NCBI RefSeq assembly: GCF_029227915.1
Contig: NC_079877.1
Location: forward strand, 32,267,851 to 32,331,850
Direction of reading: 5' to 3'
Length of the DNA stretch: 64,000 bases
DNA from: Hydractinia symbiolongicarpus
Taxonomy: Eukaryota > Cnidaria > Hydrozoa > Anthoathecata > Hydractiniidae
Position numbers and translations under genes: made by a program. The notes under the pieces were generated by a model. That model made no database searches. It worked only from the letters and a program-made list of their open reading frames with translations, and was not told the origin of the DNA. Below are positions 37,001 through 52,050 of the stretch, piece by piece (position 1 is the first letter of the stretch; each line of letters begins with the position of its first letter).

Positions 37001-40000
37001 GAAAACATTTTTGAAAACTACAAGTCTCATGCGTTTTAGTGGTGAAAAAATAATTTAAAAAATCCTTCGGGAAATGAGTTTACTCCCTTGGTACTTTCTT
37101 TGTATACTTTTGACTATACGGGCCGAGTCCGGGATTTACTGGAAATCACGGGTTTTCGTTTGCCGGTGATTAAACTTCTTTTATTCAGCGTCTCATCAAA
37201 AATGTAAACATTTTTAAAAAATACAAGTCTCATGCGTTTTAGTGATGAAAAACTAATTTAAAAAATCGTTCGGGAAATTAGTTTACTCCCTGGGTACTTT
37301 CTTTGTATACTTTTGACCATACGGGTCGTGTCCGGGATTTAGGGGAAGCCGCGGGTTTTCGTTTACCGGCGATTAAACTTGCTTTATTCAGCGTCTCATC
37401 AAAAATGAAAATATTTTTGAAAACTACAAGTCTCATGCGTTTTACTGGTAAAAAAATAATTTAAAAAATCGTTCGGGAAATGAGTTTACTCCCTGGGTAC
37501 TTTCTTTGTATACTTCTGACTATACGGGCCGAGTCAGGGATTTACGGGAAATTGCAGGTTTTCGTTTGCCGCCGATCAAACTTCTTTTATTCAGCGTCTC
37601 ATCAAAAATGAACACATTTTTGTAAACTACAAGTCTCATGCGTTTTAGTGCTGAAAAAATAATTTAAAAAATCGTTCGGGAAATGAGTTTAATCCCTGGG
37701 TACTTTCTTTGTATACTTTTGACCATACGGGTCGTGTCAGGGATTTAGGGGAAATCGCGAGTTTTCGTTTGCCGGCGATTAAACTTGCTTTATTCAGCGT
37801 CTCATCAAAAATGTAAACATTTTTAAAAAATACAAGTCTCATGCCTTTTAGTGATGAAAAACTAATTTAAAAAATCGTTCGGGAAATTAGTTTACTCCCT
37901 GGGTACTTTCTTTGTATACTTTTGACCATACGGGTCGTGTCCGGGATTTAGGGGAAATCGCGGGTTTTCGTTTGCCGGCGATTAAACTTCTTTTATTCAG
38001 CGTCTCATCAAAAATGAAAACATTTTTGATAACTACAAGTCTCATGCGTTTTAGTGGTGAAAAAATAATTTAAAAAATCCTTCGGGAAATGAGTTTACTC
38101 CCTGGGTACTTTCTTTGTATACTTTTGACTATACGGGCCGAGTCCGGGATTTACTGGAAATCGCGGGTTTTCGTTTGCCGGTGATTAAACTTCTTTTATT
38201 CAGCGTCTCACCAAAACTGAAAACATTTTTGAAAACTACATGTCTCATGCGTTTTACTGGTAAAAAAATAATTTAAAATATCGTTCGGGAAATAAGTTTA
38301 CTCCCTGGGTACTTTTTTTGTATACTTCTGACTATACGGGCCGAGTCAGGGATTTACGGGAAATCGCAGGTTTTCGTTTGCCGCCGATTAATCTTCTTTT
38401 ATTCAGCGTCTCATCAAAAATGAACACATTTTTGTAAACTACAAGTCTCATGCGTTTTAGTGCTGAAAAAATAATTTAAAAAATAGTTCGGGAAATGAGT
38501 TTAATCCCTGGGTACTTTCTTTGTATACTTCTGACTATACAAGCTGAGTCAGAGATTTAGGGGAAATCGCGGGTTTTCGTTTGCCGGCGATTAAACTTCT
38601 TTTATTCAGCGTCTCATCAAAAATGAAAGCATTTTTGAAAACTACAAGTCTCATGCGTTTTAGTGGTGAAAAAATAATTTAAAAAATCCTTCGGGAAATG
38701 AGTTTACTCCCTGGGTACTTTCTTTGTATACTTCTGACTATACGGCCGAGTCAGGGATTTACGGGAAATCGCAGGTTTTCGTTTGCCGCCGATCAAACTT
38801 CTTTTATTCAGCGTCTCATCAAAAATGAACACATTTTTGTAAACTACAAGTCTCATGCGTTTTAGTGCTGAAAAAATAATTTAAAAAATCGTTTGGGAAA
38901 TGAGTTTAATTCCTGGGTACTTTCTTTGTATACTCTTGACCATACGGGTCGTGTCAGGGATTTAGGGGAAATCGCAAGTTTTCGTTTGCCGGCGATTAAA
39001 CTTGCTTTATTCAGCGTCTCATCAAAAATGTAAACATTTTTAAAAAATACAAGTCTCATGCCTTTTAGTGATGAAAAACTAATTTAAAAAATCGTTCGGG
39101 AAATTACTTTACTCCCTGGGTACTTTCTTTGTATACTTTTGACCATACGTGTCGTGTCCGGGATTTAGGGGAAATCGCGGGTTTTCGTTTGCCGGCTATT
39201 AAACTTCTTTTATTCAGCGTCTCATCAAAAATGAAAACATTTTTGATAACTACAAGTCTCATGCGTTTTACTGGTAAAAAAATAATTTAAAAAATCGTTC
39301 GGGAAATGAGTTTACTCCCTGGCTACTTTTTTTGTATACTTCTGACTATACGGGCCGAGTCAGAGATTTAGGGGAAATCGCGGGTTTTCGTTTGCCGGTG
39401 ATTAAACTTCTTTTATTCAGTGTCTCACCAAAACTGAAAACATTTTTGAAAACTACATGTCTCATGCGTTTTACTGGTAAAAAAATAATTTAAAAAATCG
39501 TTCGGGAAATGAGTTTACTCCCTGGTTACTTTTTTTGTATACTTCTGACTATACGGGCCGAGTCAGGGATTTACGGGAAATCGCAGGTTTTCGTTTCCCG
39601 CCGATTAATCTTCTTTTATTCAGCGTCTCATCAAAAATGAACACATTTTTGTAAACTACAAGTCTCATGCGTTTTAGTGCTGAAAAAATAATTTAAAAAA
39701 TAGTTCGGGAAATGAGTTTAATCCCTGGATACTTTCTTTGTATACTTCTGACTATACGGGCCGAGTCAGAGATTTAGGGGAAATCGCGGATTTTCGTTTG
39801 CCGGCGATTAAACTTCTTTTATTCAGCGTCTCATCAAAAATGAAAACATTTTTGAAAACTACAAGTCACATGCGCTTTAGTGCTGAAAAAATATTTTAAA
39901 AAATCGTTCTGGAAATAAGTTTACTCCCTGGGTACTTTCTTTGTATACTTTTGACTATACGGGCCGAGTCCGGGATTTACGGGAAATCGCAAGTTTTCGT

Positions 40001-43000
40001 TTGCCGGCGATTAAACTTCTTTTATTCAGCGTTTCATCAAAAATGTAAACATTTTTAAAAACTACAAGGCTCATGCGTTTTACTGGTGAAGAAATAATTT
40101 AAAAAATCGTTCGGGAAATGAGTTTACTCCCTGGGTACTTTCTTTGTATACTTCTGCCTATACGGGCCGAGTCAGGGATTTACGGGAAATCGCGGGTTTT
40201 CGTTTGCCGGCGATTAAACTTCTTTTATTCAGCGTCTCTACAAAAATGGAAACATTTTTGAAAACTACAAGTCTCATGCTATTTAGTGGTGAAATAATAA
40301 ATTTAAAAAATCTTTCGGGAAATGAGTTTACTTCCTGGGTACTTTCTTTGTATACTTCTGACTATACGGGCCGAGTCAGGGATTTACGGGAAATTGCGGG
40401 TTTTCGTTTGCCGCTGATTAAACTTCTTTTATTCAGCGTCTCATCAAAAATGAAAACATTTTTGTAAACTACAAGTCTCATGCGTTTTAGTGCTGAAAAA
40501 ATAATTTAAAAAATCGTTCGGGAAATGAGTTTACTCCCTGGGAACTTTCTTTGCATACTTTTGACTATACATGCCGAGTCCTGGATTTACGGGAAATCGC
40601 AGGTTTTCGTTTGCCGACGATTAAACATCTTTTATTCAGCGTCTCATCAAAAATGAAAACATTTTTAACAACTACATGTCTCATGCGTTTTACTGGTGAA
40701 AAAATAATTTAAAAAATCGTTCGGGAAATGAGTTCATTCCCTGGGTACTTTCTTTGTATACTTCTGACAATACGGGATTTACGGGAAATCGCGGGTTTTC
40801 GTTTGCCGGTGATTAAACTTCTTTTATTCAGCTTCTCTACAAAAATGAAAACATTTTTGAAAACTACAAGTCTCATGCAATTTAGTGGTGAAAAGCTAAT
40901 TTAAAAAATCCTTCGGGAAATGAGTTTACTCCCTGGGTACTTTATTTGTATACTTTTGACTATACGGGCCGAGTCAGGGATTTACGGGAAATCGCAGGTT
41001 TTCGTTTGCCGCCGATCAAACTTCTTTTATTCAGCGTCTCATCAAAAATGAACACATTTTTGTAAACTACAAGTCTCATGCGTTTTAGTGCTGAAAAAAT
41101 AATTTAAAAAATCGTTCGGGAAATTACTTTACTCCCTGGGTACTTTCTTTGTATACTTTTGACCATACGGGTCGTGTCCGGGATTTAGGGGAAATCGCGG
41201 GTTTTCGTTTGCCGGCGATTAAACTTCTTTTATTCAGCGTCTCATCAAAAATGAAAATATTTTTGAAAACTACAAGTCTCGTGCGTTTTACTGGTAACAA
41301 ATAATTTAAAAAATCGTTCGGGAAATGAGTTTACTCCCTGGCTACTTTCTTTGTATACTTCTGACTATACAAGCCGAGTCAGGGATTTACGGGAAATCGC
41401 AGGTTTTCGTTTGCCGCCGATTAAACTTCTTTTATTCAGCGTCTCATCAAAAATGAACACATTTTTGTAAACTACAAGTCTCATGCGTTTTAGTGCTGAA
41501 AAAATAATTTAAAAAATCGTTCGGGAAATAAGTTTAATCCCTGGGTACTTTCTTTGTATACTTCTGACTATACGGGCTGAGTCAGAGATTTAGGGGAAAT
41601 CGCGGGTTTTCGTTTGCCGGCGATTAAACTTCTTTTATTCAGCGTCTCATCAAAAATGAAAACATTTTTGAAAACTACAAGTCTCATGCGTTTTAGTGGT
41701 GAACAAATAATTTAAAAAATCCTTTGGGAAATGAGTTTACTCCCTGGGTACTTTCTTTGTATACTTTTGACTATACGGGCCGAGTCCGGGATTTACTGGA
41801 AATCGCGGGTTTTCGTTTTCCGGTGATTAAACTTCTTTTATTCAGTGTCTCACCAAAACTGAAAACATTTTTGAAAACTACAAGTCTCATGCGTTTTAGT
41901 GCTGAAAAAATAATTTAAAAAATAGTTCGGGAAATGAGTTTAATCCCTGGGTACTTTCTTTGTATACTTCTGACTATACGGGCTGAGTCAGAGATTTAGG
42001 GGAAATCGCGGGTTTTCGTTTGCCGGCGATTAAACTTCTTTTATTCAGCGTCTCATCAAAAATGAAAACATTTTTGAAAACTACAGGTCTCATGCGTTTT
42101 AGTGGTGAAAAAATAATATAAAAAATCCTTCGGGAAATGAGTTTACTCCCTGGGTACTTTCTTTGTATACTTTTGACTATACGGGCCGAGTCCGGGATTT
42201 ACTGGAAATCGCGGGTTTTCGTTTGCCGGTGATTAAACTTCTTTTATTCAGTGTCTCACCAAAACTGAAAACATTTTTGAAAACTACAAGTCTCATGCGT
42301 TTTAGTGCTGAAAAAATAATTTAAAAAATAGTTCGGGAAATGAGTTTAATCCCTGGGTACTTTCTTTGTATACTTCTGACTATACGGGCTGAGTCAGAGA
42401 TTTAGGGGAAATCGCGGATTTTCGTTTGCCGGCGATTAAACTTCTTTTATTCAGCGTCTCATCAAAAATGAAAACATTTTTGAAAACTACAAGTCACATG
42501 CGCTTTAGTGCTGAAAAAATATTTTAAAAAATCGTTCTGGAAATAAGTTTACTCCCTGGGTACTTTCTTCGTATACTTTTGACTATACGGGCCGAGTCCG
42601 GGATTTACGGGAAATCGCAAGTTTTCGTTTGCCGGCGATTAAACTTCTTTTATTCAGCGTTTCATCAAAAATGAAAACATTTTTAAAAACTACAAGGCTC
42701 ATGCGTTTTACTGGTGAAAAAATAATTTAAAAAATCGTTCGGGAAATGAGTTTACTCCCTGGGTACTTTCTTTGTATACTTCTGCCTATACGGGCCGAGT
42801 CAGGGATTTACGGGAAATCGCGGGTTTTCGTTTGCCGGCGATTAAACTTCTTTTATTCAGCGTCTCTACAAAAATGAAAACATTTTTGAAAACTACAAGT
42901 CTCATGCTATTTAGTGGTGAAATACTAATTTAAAAAATCTTTCGGGAAATGAGTTTACTTCCTGGGTACTTTCTTTGTATACTTTTGACCATACGGGTCG

Positions 43001-43559
43001 TGTCCGGGATTTAGGGGAAATCGCGGGTTTTCGCGTGCCGGCGATTAAACTTCTTTTATTCAGCGTCACATCAAAAATGAAAACATTTTTGAAAACTAAA
43101 AGTCTTATGCGTTTTACTGGTGAAAACATAATTTAAAAAATCGTTCGGGAAATGAGTTTACTCCCTGGGTACTTTCTTTGTATACTTCTGACTATACGGG
43201 CCGAGTCAGGGATTTACGGGAAATTGCGGGTTTTCGTTTGCCGCTGATTAAACTTCTTTTATTCAGCGTCTCATCAAAAATGAAAACATTTTTGTAAACT
43301 ACAAGTCTCATGCGTTATAGTGCTGAAAAAATAATTTAAAAAATCGTTCGGGAAATGAGTTTACTCCCTGGGAACTTTCTTTGCATACTTTTGACTATAC
43401 ATGCCGAGTCCTGGATTTACGGGAAATCGCAGGTTTTCGTTTGCCGATGATTAAACCTCTTTTATTCAGCGTCTCATCAAAAATGAAAACATTTTTAAAA
43501 ACTACATGTCTCATGCGTTTTACTGGTGAAAAAATAATTTAAAAAATCGTTCGGGAAAT

Positions 43560-46500
43560 GAGTTTATTCCCTGGGTACTTTCTTTGTATACTTCTGACAA
43601 TACGGGATTTACGGGAAATCGCGGGTTTTCGTTTGCCGGTGATTAAACTTCTTTTATTCAGCTTCTCTACAAAAATGAAAACATTTTTGAAAACTACAAG
43701 TCTCATGCAATTTAGTGGTGAAAAACTAATTTAAAAAATCGGTCGGGAAATCAGTTTACTCCCTGGGTACTTTCTTTGTATACTTCTGACCATACGGGTC
43801 GTGTCCGGATTTAGGGGAAATCGCGGGTTTTCGTTTGCCGGCGATTAAACTTCTTTTATTCAGCGTCACATCAAAAATGAAAACATTTTTGAAAACTAAA
43901 AGTCTTATGCGTTTTACTGGTGAAAAAATAATTTAAAAAATCGTTTGGGAAATGAGTTTACTCCCTGAGTACTTTCTTTGTACACTTCTGACTATACGGG
44001 CCGAGTCAGGGATTTACGGGAAATCGCGGGTTTTCGTTTGCCGCCGATTAAACTTCTTTTATTCAGCGTCTCATCAAAAATGAAAACATTTTTGTAAATT
44101 ACAAGTCTCATGCGTTTTAGTGCTGAAAAAATAATTTAAAAAATCGTTCGGGAAATGAGTTTACTCCCTGGGTACTTTCTTTGTATACTTTTGACTATAC
44201 GGGCCGAGTCCGGGATTTACTGGAAATCGCGGGTTTTCGTTTGCCGGTGATTAAACTTCTTTTATTCAGTGTCTCACCAAAACTGAAAACATTTTTGAAA
44301 ACTACAAGTCTCATGCGTTTTAGTGCTGAAAAAATAATTTAAAAAATAGTTCGGGAAATGAGTTTAATCCCTGGGTACTTTCTTTGTATACTTCTGACTA
44401 TACGGGCTGAGTCAGAGATTTAGGGGAAATCGCGGGTTTTCGTTTGCCGGCGATTAAACTTCTTTTATTCAGCGTCTCATCAAAAATGAAAACATTTTTG
44501 AAAACTACAAGTCTCATGCGTTTTACTGGTGAAAAAATAATTTAAAAAATCGTTCGGGAAATGAGTTTATTCCCTGGGTACTTTCTTTGTATACTTCTGA
44601 CAATACGGGATTTACGGGAAATCGCGGGTTTTCGTTTGCCGGTGATTAAACTTCTTTTATTCAGCTTCTCTACAAAAATGAAAACATTTTTGAAAACTAC
44701 AAGTCTCATGCAATTTAGTGGTGAAAAACTAATTTAAAAAATCGGTCGGGAAATCAGTTTACTCCCTGGGTACTTTCTTTGTATACTTCTGACCATACGG
44801 GTCGTGTCCGGATTTAGGGGAAATCGCGGGTTTTCGTTTGCCGGCGATTAAACTTCTTTTATTCAGCGTCACATCAAAAATGAAAACATTTTTGAAAACT
44901 AAAAGTCTTATGCGTTTTACTGGTGAAAAAATAATTTAAAAAATCGTTTGGGAAATGAGTTTACTCCCTGAGTACTTTCTTTGTACACTTCTGACTATAC
45001 GGGCCGAGTCAGGGATTTACGGGAAATCGCGGGTTTTCGTTTGCCGCCGATTAAACTTCTTTTATTCAGCGTCTCATCAAAAATGAAAACATTTTTGTAA
45101 ATTACAAGTCTCATGCGTTTTAGTGCTGAAAAAATAATTTAAAAAATCGTTCGGGAAATGAGTTTACTCCCTGGGTACTTTCTTTGTATACTTTTGACTA
45201 TACGGGCCGAGTCCGGGATTTACTGGAAATCGCGGGTTTTCGTTTGCCGGTGATTAAACTTCTTTTATTCAGTGTCTCACCAAAACTGAAAACATTTTTG
45301 AAAACTACAAGTCTCATGCGTTTTAGTGCTGAAAAAATAATTTAAAAAATAGTTCGGGAAATGAGTTTAATCCCTGGGTACTTTCTTTGTATACTTCTGA
45401 CTATACGGGCTGAGTCAGAGATTTAGGGGAAATCGCGGGTTTTCGTTTGCCGGCGATTAAACTTCTTTTATTCAGCGTCTCATCAAAAATGAAAACATTT
45501 TTGAAAACTACAAGTCTCATGCGTTTTAGTGGTGAAAAAATAATATAAAAAATCCTTCGGGAAATGAGTTTACTCCCTGGGTACTTTCTTTGTATACTTT
45601 TGACTATACGGGCCGAGTCCGGGATTTACTGGAAATCGCGGGTTTTCGTTTGCCGGTGATTAAACTTCTTTTATTCAGTGTCTCACCAAAACTGAAAACA
45701 TTTTTGAAAACTACATGTCTCATGCGTTTTAGTGCTGAAAAAATAATGTAAAAAAAAGTTCGGGAAATGAGTTTAATCCCTGGGTACTTTCTTTGTATAC
45801 TTCTGACTATACGGGCTGAGTCAGAGATTTAGGGGAAATCGCGGATTTTCGTTTGCCGGCGATTAAACTTCTTTTATTCAGCGTCTCATCAAAAATGAAA
45901 ACATTTTTGAAAACTACAAGTCACATGCGCTTTAGTGCTGAAAAAATATTTTAAAAAATCGTTCTGGAAATAAGTTTACTCCCTGGGTACTTTCTTCGTA
46001 TACTTTTGACTATACGGGCCGAGTCCGGGATTTACGGGAAATCGCAAGTTTTCGTTTGCCGGCGATTAAACTTCTTTTATTCAGCGTTTCATCAAAAATG
46101 AAAACATTTTTAAAAACTACAAGGCTCATGCGTTTTACTGGTGAAAAAATAATTTAAAAAATCGTTCGGGAAATGAGTTTAATCCCTGGGTACTTTCTTT
46201 GTATACTTCTGACTATACGGGCTGAGTCAGAGATTTAGGGGAAATCGCGGATTTTCGTTTGCCGGCGATTAAACTTCTTTTATTCAGCGTCTCATCAAAA
46301 ATGAAAACATTTTTGAAAACTACAAGTCACATGCGCTTTAGTGCTGAAAAAATATTTTAAAAAATCGTTCTGGAAATAAGTTTACTCCCTGGGTACTTTC
46401 TTCGTATACTTTTGACTATACGGGCCGAGTCCGGGATTTACGGGAAATCGCAAGTTTTCGTTTGCCGGCGATTAAACTTCTTTTATTCAGCGTTTCATCA

Positions 46501-48060
46501 AAAATGAAAACATTTTTAAAAACTACAAGGCTCATGCGTTTTACTGGTGAAAAAATAATTTAAAAAATCGTTCGGGAAATGAGTTTACTCCCTGGGTACT
46601 TTCTTTGTATACTTCTGCCTATACGGGCCGAGTCAGGGATTTACGGGAAATCGCGGGTTTTCGTTTGCCGGCGATTAAACTTCTTTTATTCAGCGTCTCT
46701 ACAAAAATGAAAACATTTTTGAAAACTACAAGTCTCATGCTATTTAGTGGTGAAATACTAATTTAAAAAATCTTTCGGGAAATGAGTTTACTTCCTGGGT
46801 ACTTTCTTTGTATACTTTTGACCATACGGGTCGTGTCCGGGATTTAGGGGAAATCGTGGGTTTTCGTTTGCCGGCGATTAAACTTCTTTTATTCAGCGTC
46901 ACATCAAAAATGAAAACATTTCTGAAAACTAAAAGTCTTATGCGTTTTACTGGTGAAAACATAATTTAAAAAATCGTTCGGGAAATGAGTTTACTCCCTG
47001 GGTACTTTCTTTGTATACTTCTGACTATACGGGCCGAGTCAGGGATTTACGGGAAATTGCGGGTTTTCGTTTGCCGCTGATTAAACTTCTTTTATTCAGC
47101 GTCTCATCAAAAATGAAAACATTTTTGTAAACTACAAGTCTCATGCTATTTAGTGGTGAAATACTAATTTAAAAAATCTTTCGGGAAATGAGTTTACTTC
47201 CTGGGTACTTTCTTTGTATACTTTTGACCATACGGGTCGTGTCCAGGATTTAGGGGAAATCGTGGGTTTTCGTTTGCCGGCGATTAAACTTCTTTTATTC
47301 AGCGTCACATCAAAAATGAAAACATTTCTGAAAACTAAAAGTCTTATGCATTTTACTGGTGAAAACATAATTTAAAAAATCGTTCGGGAAATGAGTTTAC
47401 TCCCTGGGTACTTTCTTTGTATACTTCTGACTATACGGGCCGAGTCAGGGATTTACGGGAAATTGCGGGTTTTCGTTTGCCGCTGATTAAACTTCTTTTA
47501 TTCAGCGTCTCATCAAAAATGAAAACATTTTTGTAAACTACAAGTCTCATGCGTTTTAGTGCTGAAAAAATAATTTAAAAAATCGTTCGGGAAATGAGTT
47601 TACTCCCTGGGAACTTTCTTTGCATACTTTTGACTATACATGCCGAGTCCTGGATTTACGGGAAATCGCAGGTTTTCGTTTGCCGACGATTAAACCTCTT
47701 TTATTCAGCGTCTCATCAAAAATGAAAACATTTTTAAAAACTACATGTCTCATGCGTTTTACTGGTGAAAAAATAATTTAAAAAATCGTTCGGGAAATGA
47801 GTTTATTCCCTGGGTACTTTCTTTGTATACTTCTGACAATACGGGATTTACGGGAAATCGCGGGTTTTCGTTTGCCGGTGATTAAACTTCTTTTATTCAG
47901 CTTCTCTACAAAAATGAAAACATTTTTGAAAACTACAAGTCTCATGCAATTTAGTGGTGAAAAACTAATTTAAAAAATCGGTCGGGAAATCAGTTTACTC
48001 CCTGGGTACTTTCTTTGTATACTTCTGACCATACGGGTCGTGTCCGGATTTAGGGGAAAT
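43560..48060. repeat. Mixed higher-order repeats carrying the short-monomer variant
   Basis: The short monomer and its neighbours, including the variant AATCGGTCGGGAAATCAG, recur at about 43591, 44594 and 47830; the first two are about 1,003 bp apart. Blocks around 42911, 46744 and 47150 also repeat, the last two with a 406-bp offset. This indicates successive local duplications. Confidence 0.65.
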
Positions 48061-48929
48061 CGCGGGTTTTCGTTTGCCGGCGATTAAACTTCTTTTATTC
48101 AGCGTCTCATCAAAAATGAAAACATTTTTGAAAACTAAAAGTCTTATGCGTTTTACTGGTGAAAAATTAATTAAAAAAATCGTTCGGGAAATGAGTTTAC
48201 TCCCTGAGTACTTTCTTTGTACACTTCTGACTATACGGGCCGAGTCAGGGATTTACGGGAAATCGCGGGTTTTCGTTTGCCGCCGATTAAACTTCTTTTA
48301 TTCAGCGTCTCATCAAAAATGAAAACATTTTTGTAAATTACAAGTCTCATGCGTTTTAGTGCTGAAAAAATAATTTAAAAAATCGTTCGGGAAATGAGTT
48401 TACTCCCTGGGTACTTTCTTTGTATACTTTTGACCATACGGGTCGTGTCCGGGATTTAGGGGAAATCGCGAGTTTTCGTTTGCCGGCGATTAAACTTGCT
48501 TTATTTAGCGTCTCATCAAAAATGTAAAATTTTTAAAAAATACAAGTCTCATGCGTTTTAGTGGTGAAAAACTAATTTAAAAAATCGTTCGGGAAATTAG
48601 TTTACTCCCTGGGTACTTCCTTTGTATACTTTTGACCATACGGGTTTTGTCCGGGATTTAGGGGAAATCGCGGGTTTTCGTTTGCTGGCGATTAAACTTT
48701 TTTTATTCAGCGTCTCATCAAAAATGAAAATACTTTTGAAAACTACAAGTCTCATGCGTTTTACTGGTGAAAAAATAATTTAAAAAATCGTTCAGGAAAT
48801 GAGTGTACTCCCTGGGTAATTTCTTTGTATACTTCTGACTATACGGGCCGAGTCAGGGATTTACCGGAAATCGCGGGTTTTCGTTTGCCGGCGATTAAGC
48901 TTCTTTTATTCAGCGTCTCATCAAAAATG

Positions 48930-51900
48930 AAAACATTTTTAAGAACTACAGGTCGCAGGCGTTTTACTGGTGAAAAAATAATTTAAAAAATCGTTCGGGA
49001 AATGAGTTTACTCCCTGGGTACTTTCTTTGTATACTTCTGACTATACGGGCCGAGTGGGGGATTTACGGGAAATCGCGGGTTCTCGTTTGCCGCCGATTA
49101 AACTTCTTTTATTCAGCGTCTCATCAAAAATGAAAACATTTTTGAAAACTACAAGTCACATGCGCTTTAGTGCTGAAAAAATATTTTAAGAAATCGTTCT
49201 GGAAATGAATTTACTCCCTGGGTACTTTCTTTGTATACTTTTGACTATACGGGCCGAGTCCGGGATTTACGGGAAATCGCAAGTTTTCGTTTGCCGGCGA
49301 TTAAACTTCTTTTATTCAGCGTCTTATCAAAAATGAAAACATTTTTAAAAACTACAAGTCTCATGCGTTTTACTGGTGAAAAAATAATTTAAAAAATCGT
49401 TCGGGAAATGAGTTTACTCCCTGGGTACTTTCTTTGTATACTTCTGACTATACGGGCCGAGTCAGGGATTTACGGGAAATCGCGGGTTTTCGTTTGCCGG
49501 CGATTAAACTTCTTTTATTCAGCGTCTCTACAAAAATGAAAACATTTTTGAAAACTACAAGTCTCATGCGATTTAGTGGTGAAAAACTAATTTAAAAAAT
49601 CGGTCGGGAAATGAGTTTACTCCCTGGGTACTTTTTTTTGTATACTTTTGACCATACGGGTCGTGTCCGGATTTGGGGGAAATCGCGGGTTTTCGTTTGC
49701 CGGCGATTAAACTGGTTTTATTCAGCGTCTCATCAAAAATGTAAATATTTTTAAAAACTACAAGTCTCATGCGTTTTAGTGGTGAAATACTAATTTAAAA
49801 AATCGTTCGGGAAATGAGTTTACTCCCCGGGTACTTTCTTTGTATACTTTTGACCATACAGGTCGTGTCCGGGATTTAGGGGAAATCGCGGGTTTTCGTT
49901 TGCTGGCGATTAAACTTCTTTTATTCAGCGTCTCATCAAAAATGAAAACATTTTTGAAAACTAAAAGTCTTATGCGTTTTACTGGTGAAAACATAATTTA
50001 AAAAATCGTTCGGGAAATGAGTTTACTCCCTGGGTACTTTCTTTGTATACTTCTGACTATACGGGCCGAGTCAGGGATTTACGGGAAATCGCGGGTTTTG
50101 GTTTGCCGCCGATTAAACTTCTTTTTTTCAGCGTCTCATCAAAAATGAAAACATTTTTGTAAACTACAAGTCTCATGCGTTTTAGTGCTGAAAAAATAAT
50201 TTAAAAAATCGTTCGGAAAATGAGTTTACTCCCTGGGAACTTTCTTTGTATATTTTTGACTATACGGGCCGAGTCCGGGATTTACGGAAAATCGCAGGTT
50301 TTCGTTTGTCGACGATTAAACTTCTTTTATTCAGCGTCTCATCAAAAATGAAAACATTTTTAAGAACTACAAGTCTCATGCGTTTTACTGGTGAAAAAAT
50401 AATTTAAAAAATCGTTCAGAAAATGAGTTTACTCCCTGGGTACTTTCTTTGTATATTTTTGACTATACGGGCCGAGTCCGGGATTTACGGAAAATCGCAG
50501 GTTTTCGTTTGTCGACGATTAAACTTCTTTTATTCAGCGTCTCATCAAAAATGAAAACATTTTTAAGAACTACAGGTCACAGGCGTTTTACTGGTGAAAA
50601 AATAATTTAAAAAATCGTTCGGGAAATGAGTTTACTCCCTGGGTACTTTCTTTGTATACTTCTGACTATACGGGCCGAGTGGGGGATTTACGGGAAATCG
50701 CGGGTTCTCGTTTGCCGCCGATTAAACTTCTTTTATTCAGCGTCTCATCAAAAATGAAAACATTTTTGAAAACTACAAGTCACATGCGCTTTAGTGCTGA
50801 AAAAATATTTTAAGAAATCGTTCTGGAAATGAATTTACTCCCTGGGTACTTTCTTTGTATACTTTTGACTATACGGGCCGAGTCCGGGATTTACGGGAAA
50901 TCGCAAGTTTTCGTTTGCCGGCGATTAAACTTCTTTTATTCAGCGTCTTATCAAAAATGAAAACATTTTTAAAAACTACAAGTCTCATGCGTTTTACTGG
51001 TGAAAAAATAATTTAAAAAATCGTTCGGGAAATGAGTTTACTCCCTGGGTACTTTCTTTGTATACTTCTGACTATACGGGCCGAGTCAGGGATTTACGGG
51101 AAATCGCGGGTTTTCGTTTGCCGGCGATTAAACTTCTTTTATTCAGCGTCTCTACAAAAATGAAAACATTTTTGAAAACTACAAGTCTCATGCGATTTAG
51201 TGGTGAAAAACTAATTTAAAAAATCGGTCGGGAAATGAGTTTACTCCCTGGGTACTTTTTTTTGTATACTTTTGACCATACGGGTCGTGTCCGGATTTGG
51301 GGGAAATCGCGGGTTTTCGTTTGCCGGCGATTAAACTTGTTTTATTCAGCGTCTCATCAAAAATGTAAATATTTTTAAAAACTACAAGTCTCATGCGTTT
51401 TAGTGGTGAAATACTAATTTAAAAAATCGTTCGGGAAATGAGTTTACTCCCCGGGTACTTTCTTTGTATACTTTTGACCATACAGGTCGTGTCCGGGATT
51501 TAGGGGAAATCGCGGGTTTTCGTTTGCTGGCGATTAAACTTCTTTTATTCAGCGTCTCATCAAAAATGAAAACATTTTTGAAAACTAAAAGTCTTATGCG
51601 TTTTACTGGTGAAAACATAATTTAAAAAATCGTTCGGGAAATGAGTTTACTCCCTGGGTACTTTCTTTGTATACTTCTGACTATACGGGCCGAGTCAGGG
51701 ATTTACGGGAAATCGCGGGTTTTGGTTTGCCGCCGATTAAACTTCTTTTATTCAGCGTCTCATCAAAAATGAAAACATTTTTGTAAACTACAAGTCTCAT
51801 GCGTTTTAGTGCTGAAAAAATAATTTAAAAAATCGTTCGGAAAATGAGTTTACTCCCTGGGAACTTTCTTTGTATATTTTTGACTATACGGGCCGAGTCC

Positions 51901-52050
51901 GGGATTTACGGAAAATCGCAGGTTTTCGTTTGTCGACGATTAAACTTCTTTTATTCAGCGTCTCATCAAAAATGAAAACATTTTTAAGAACTACAAGTCT
52001 CATGCGTTTTACTAGTGAAAAAATAATTTAAAAAATCGTTCAGAAAATAA
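48930..52050. repeat. Higher-order repeat, 8 monomers (1,624 bp), two copies
   Basis: Rare variants such as CCGAGTGGGGGATTTACG (49053 and 50677) and GGTCGGGAAATGAG with a long T run (49630 and 51254) recur with an offset of 1,624 bp and near identity. Confidence 0.85.
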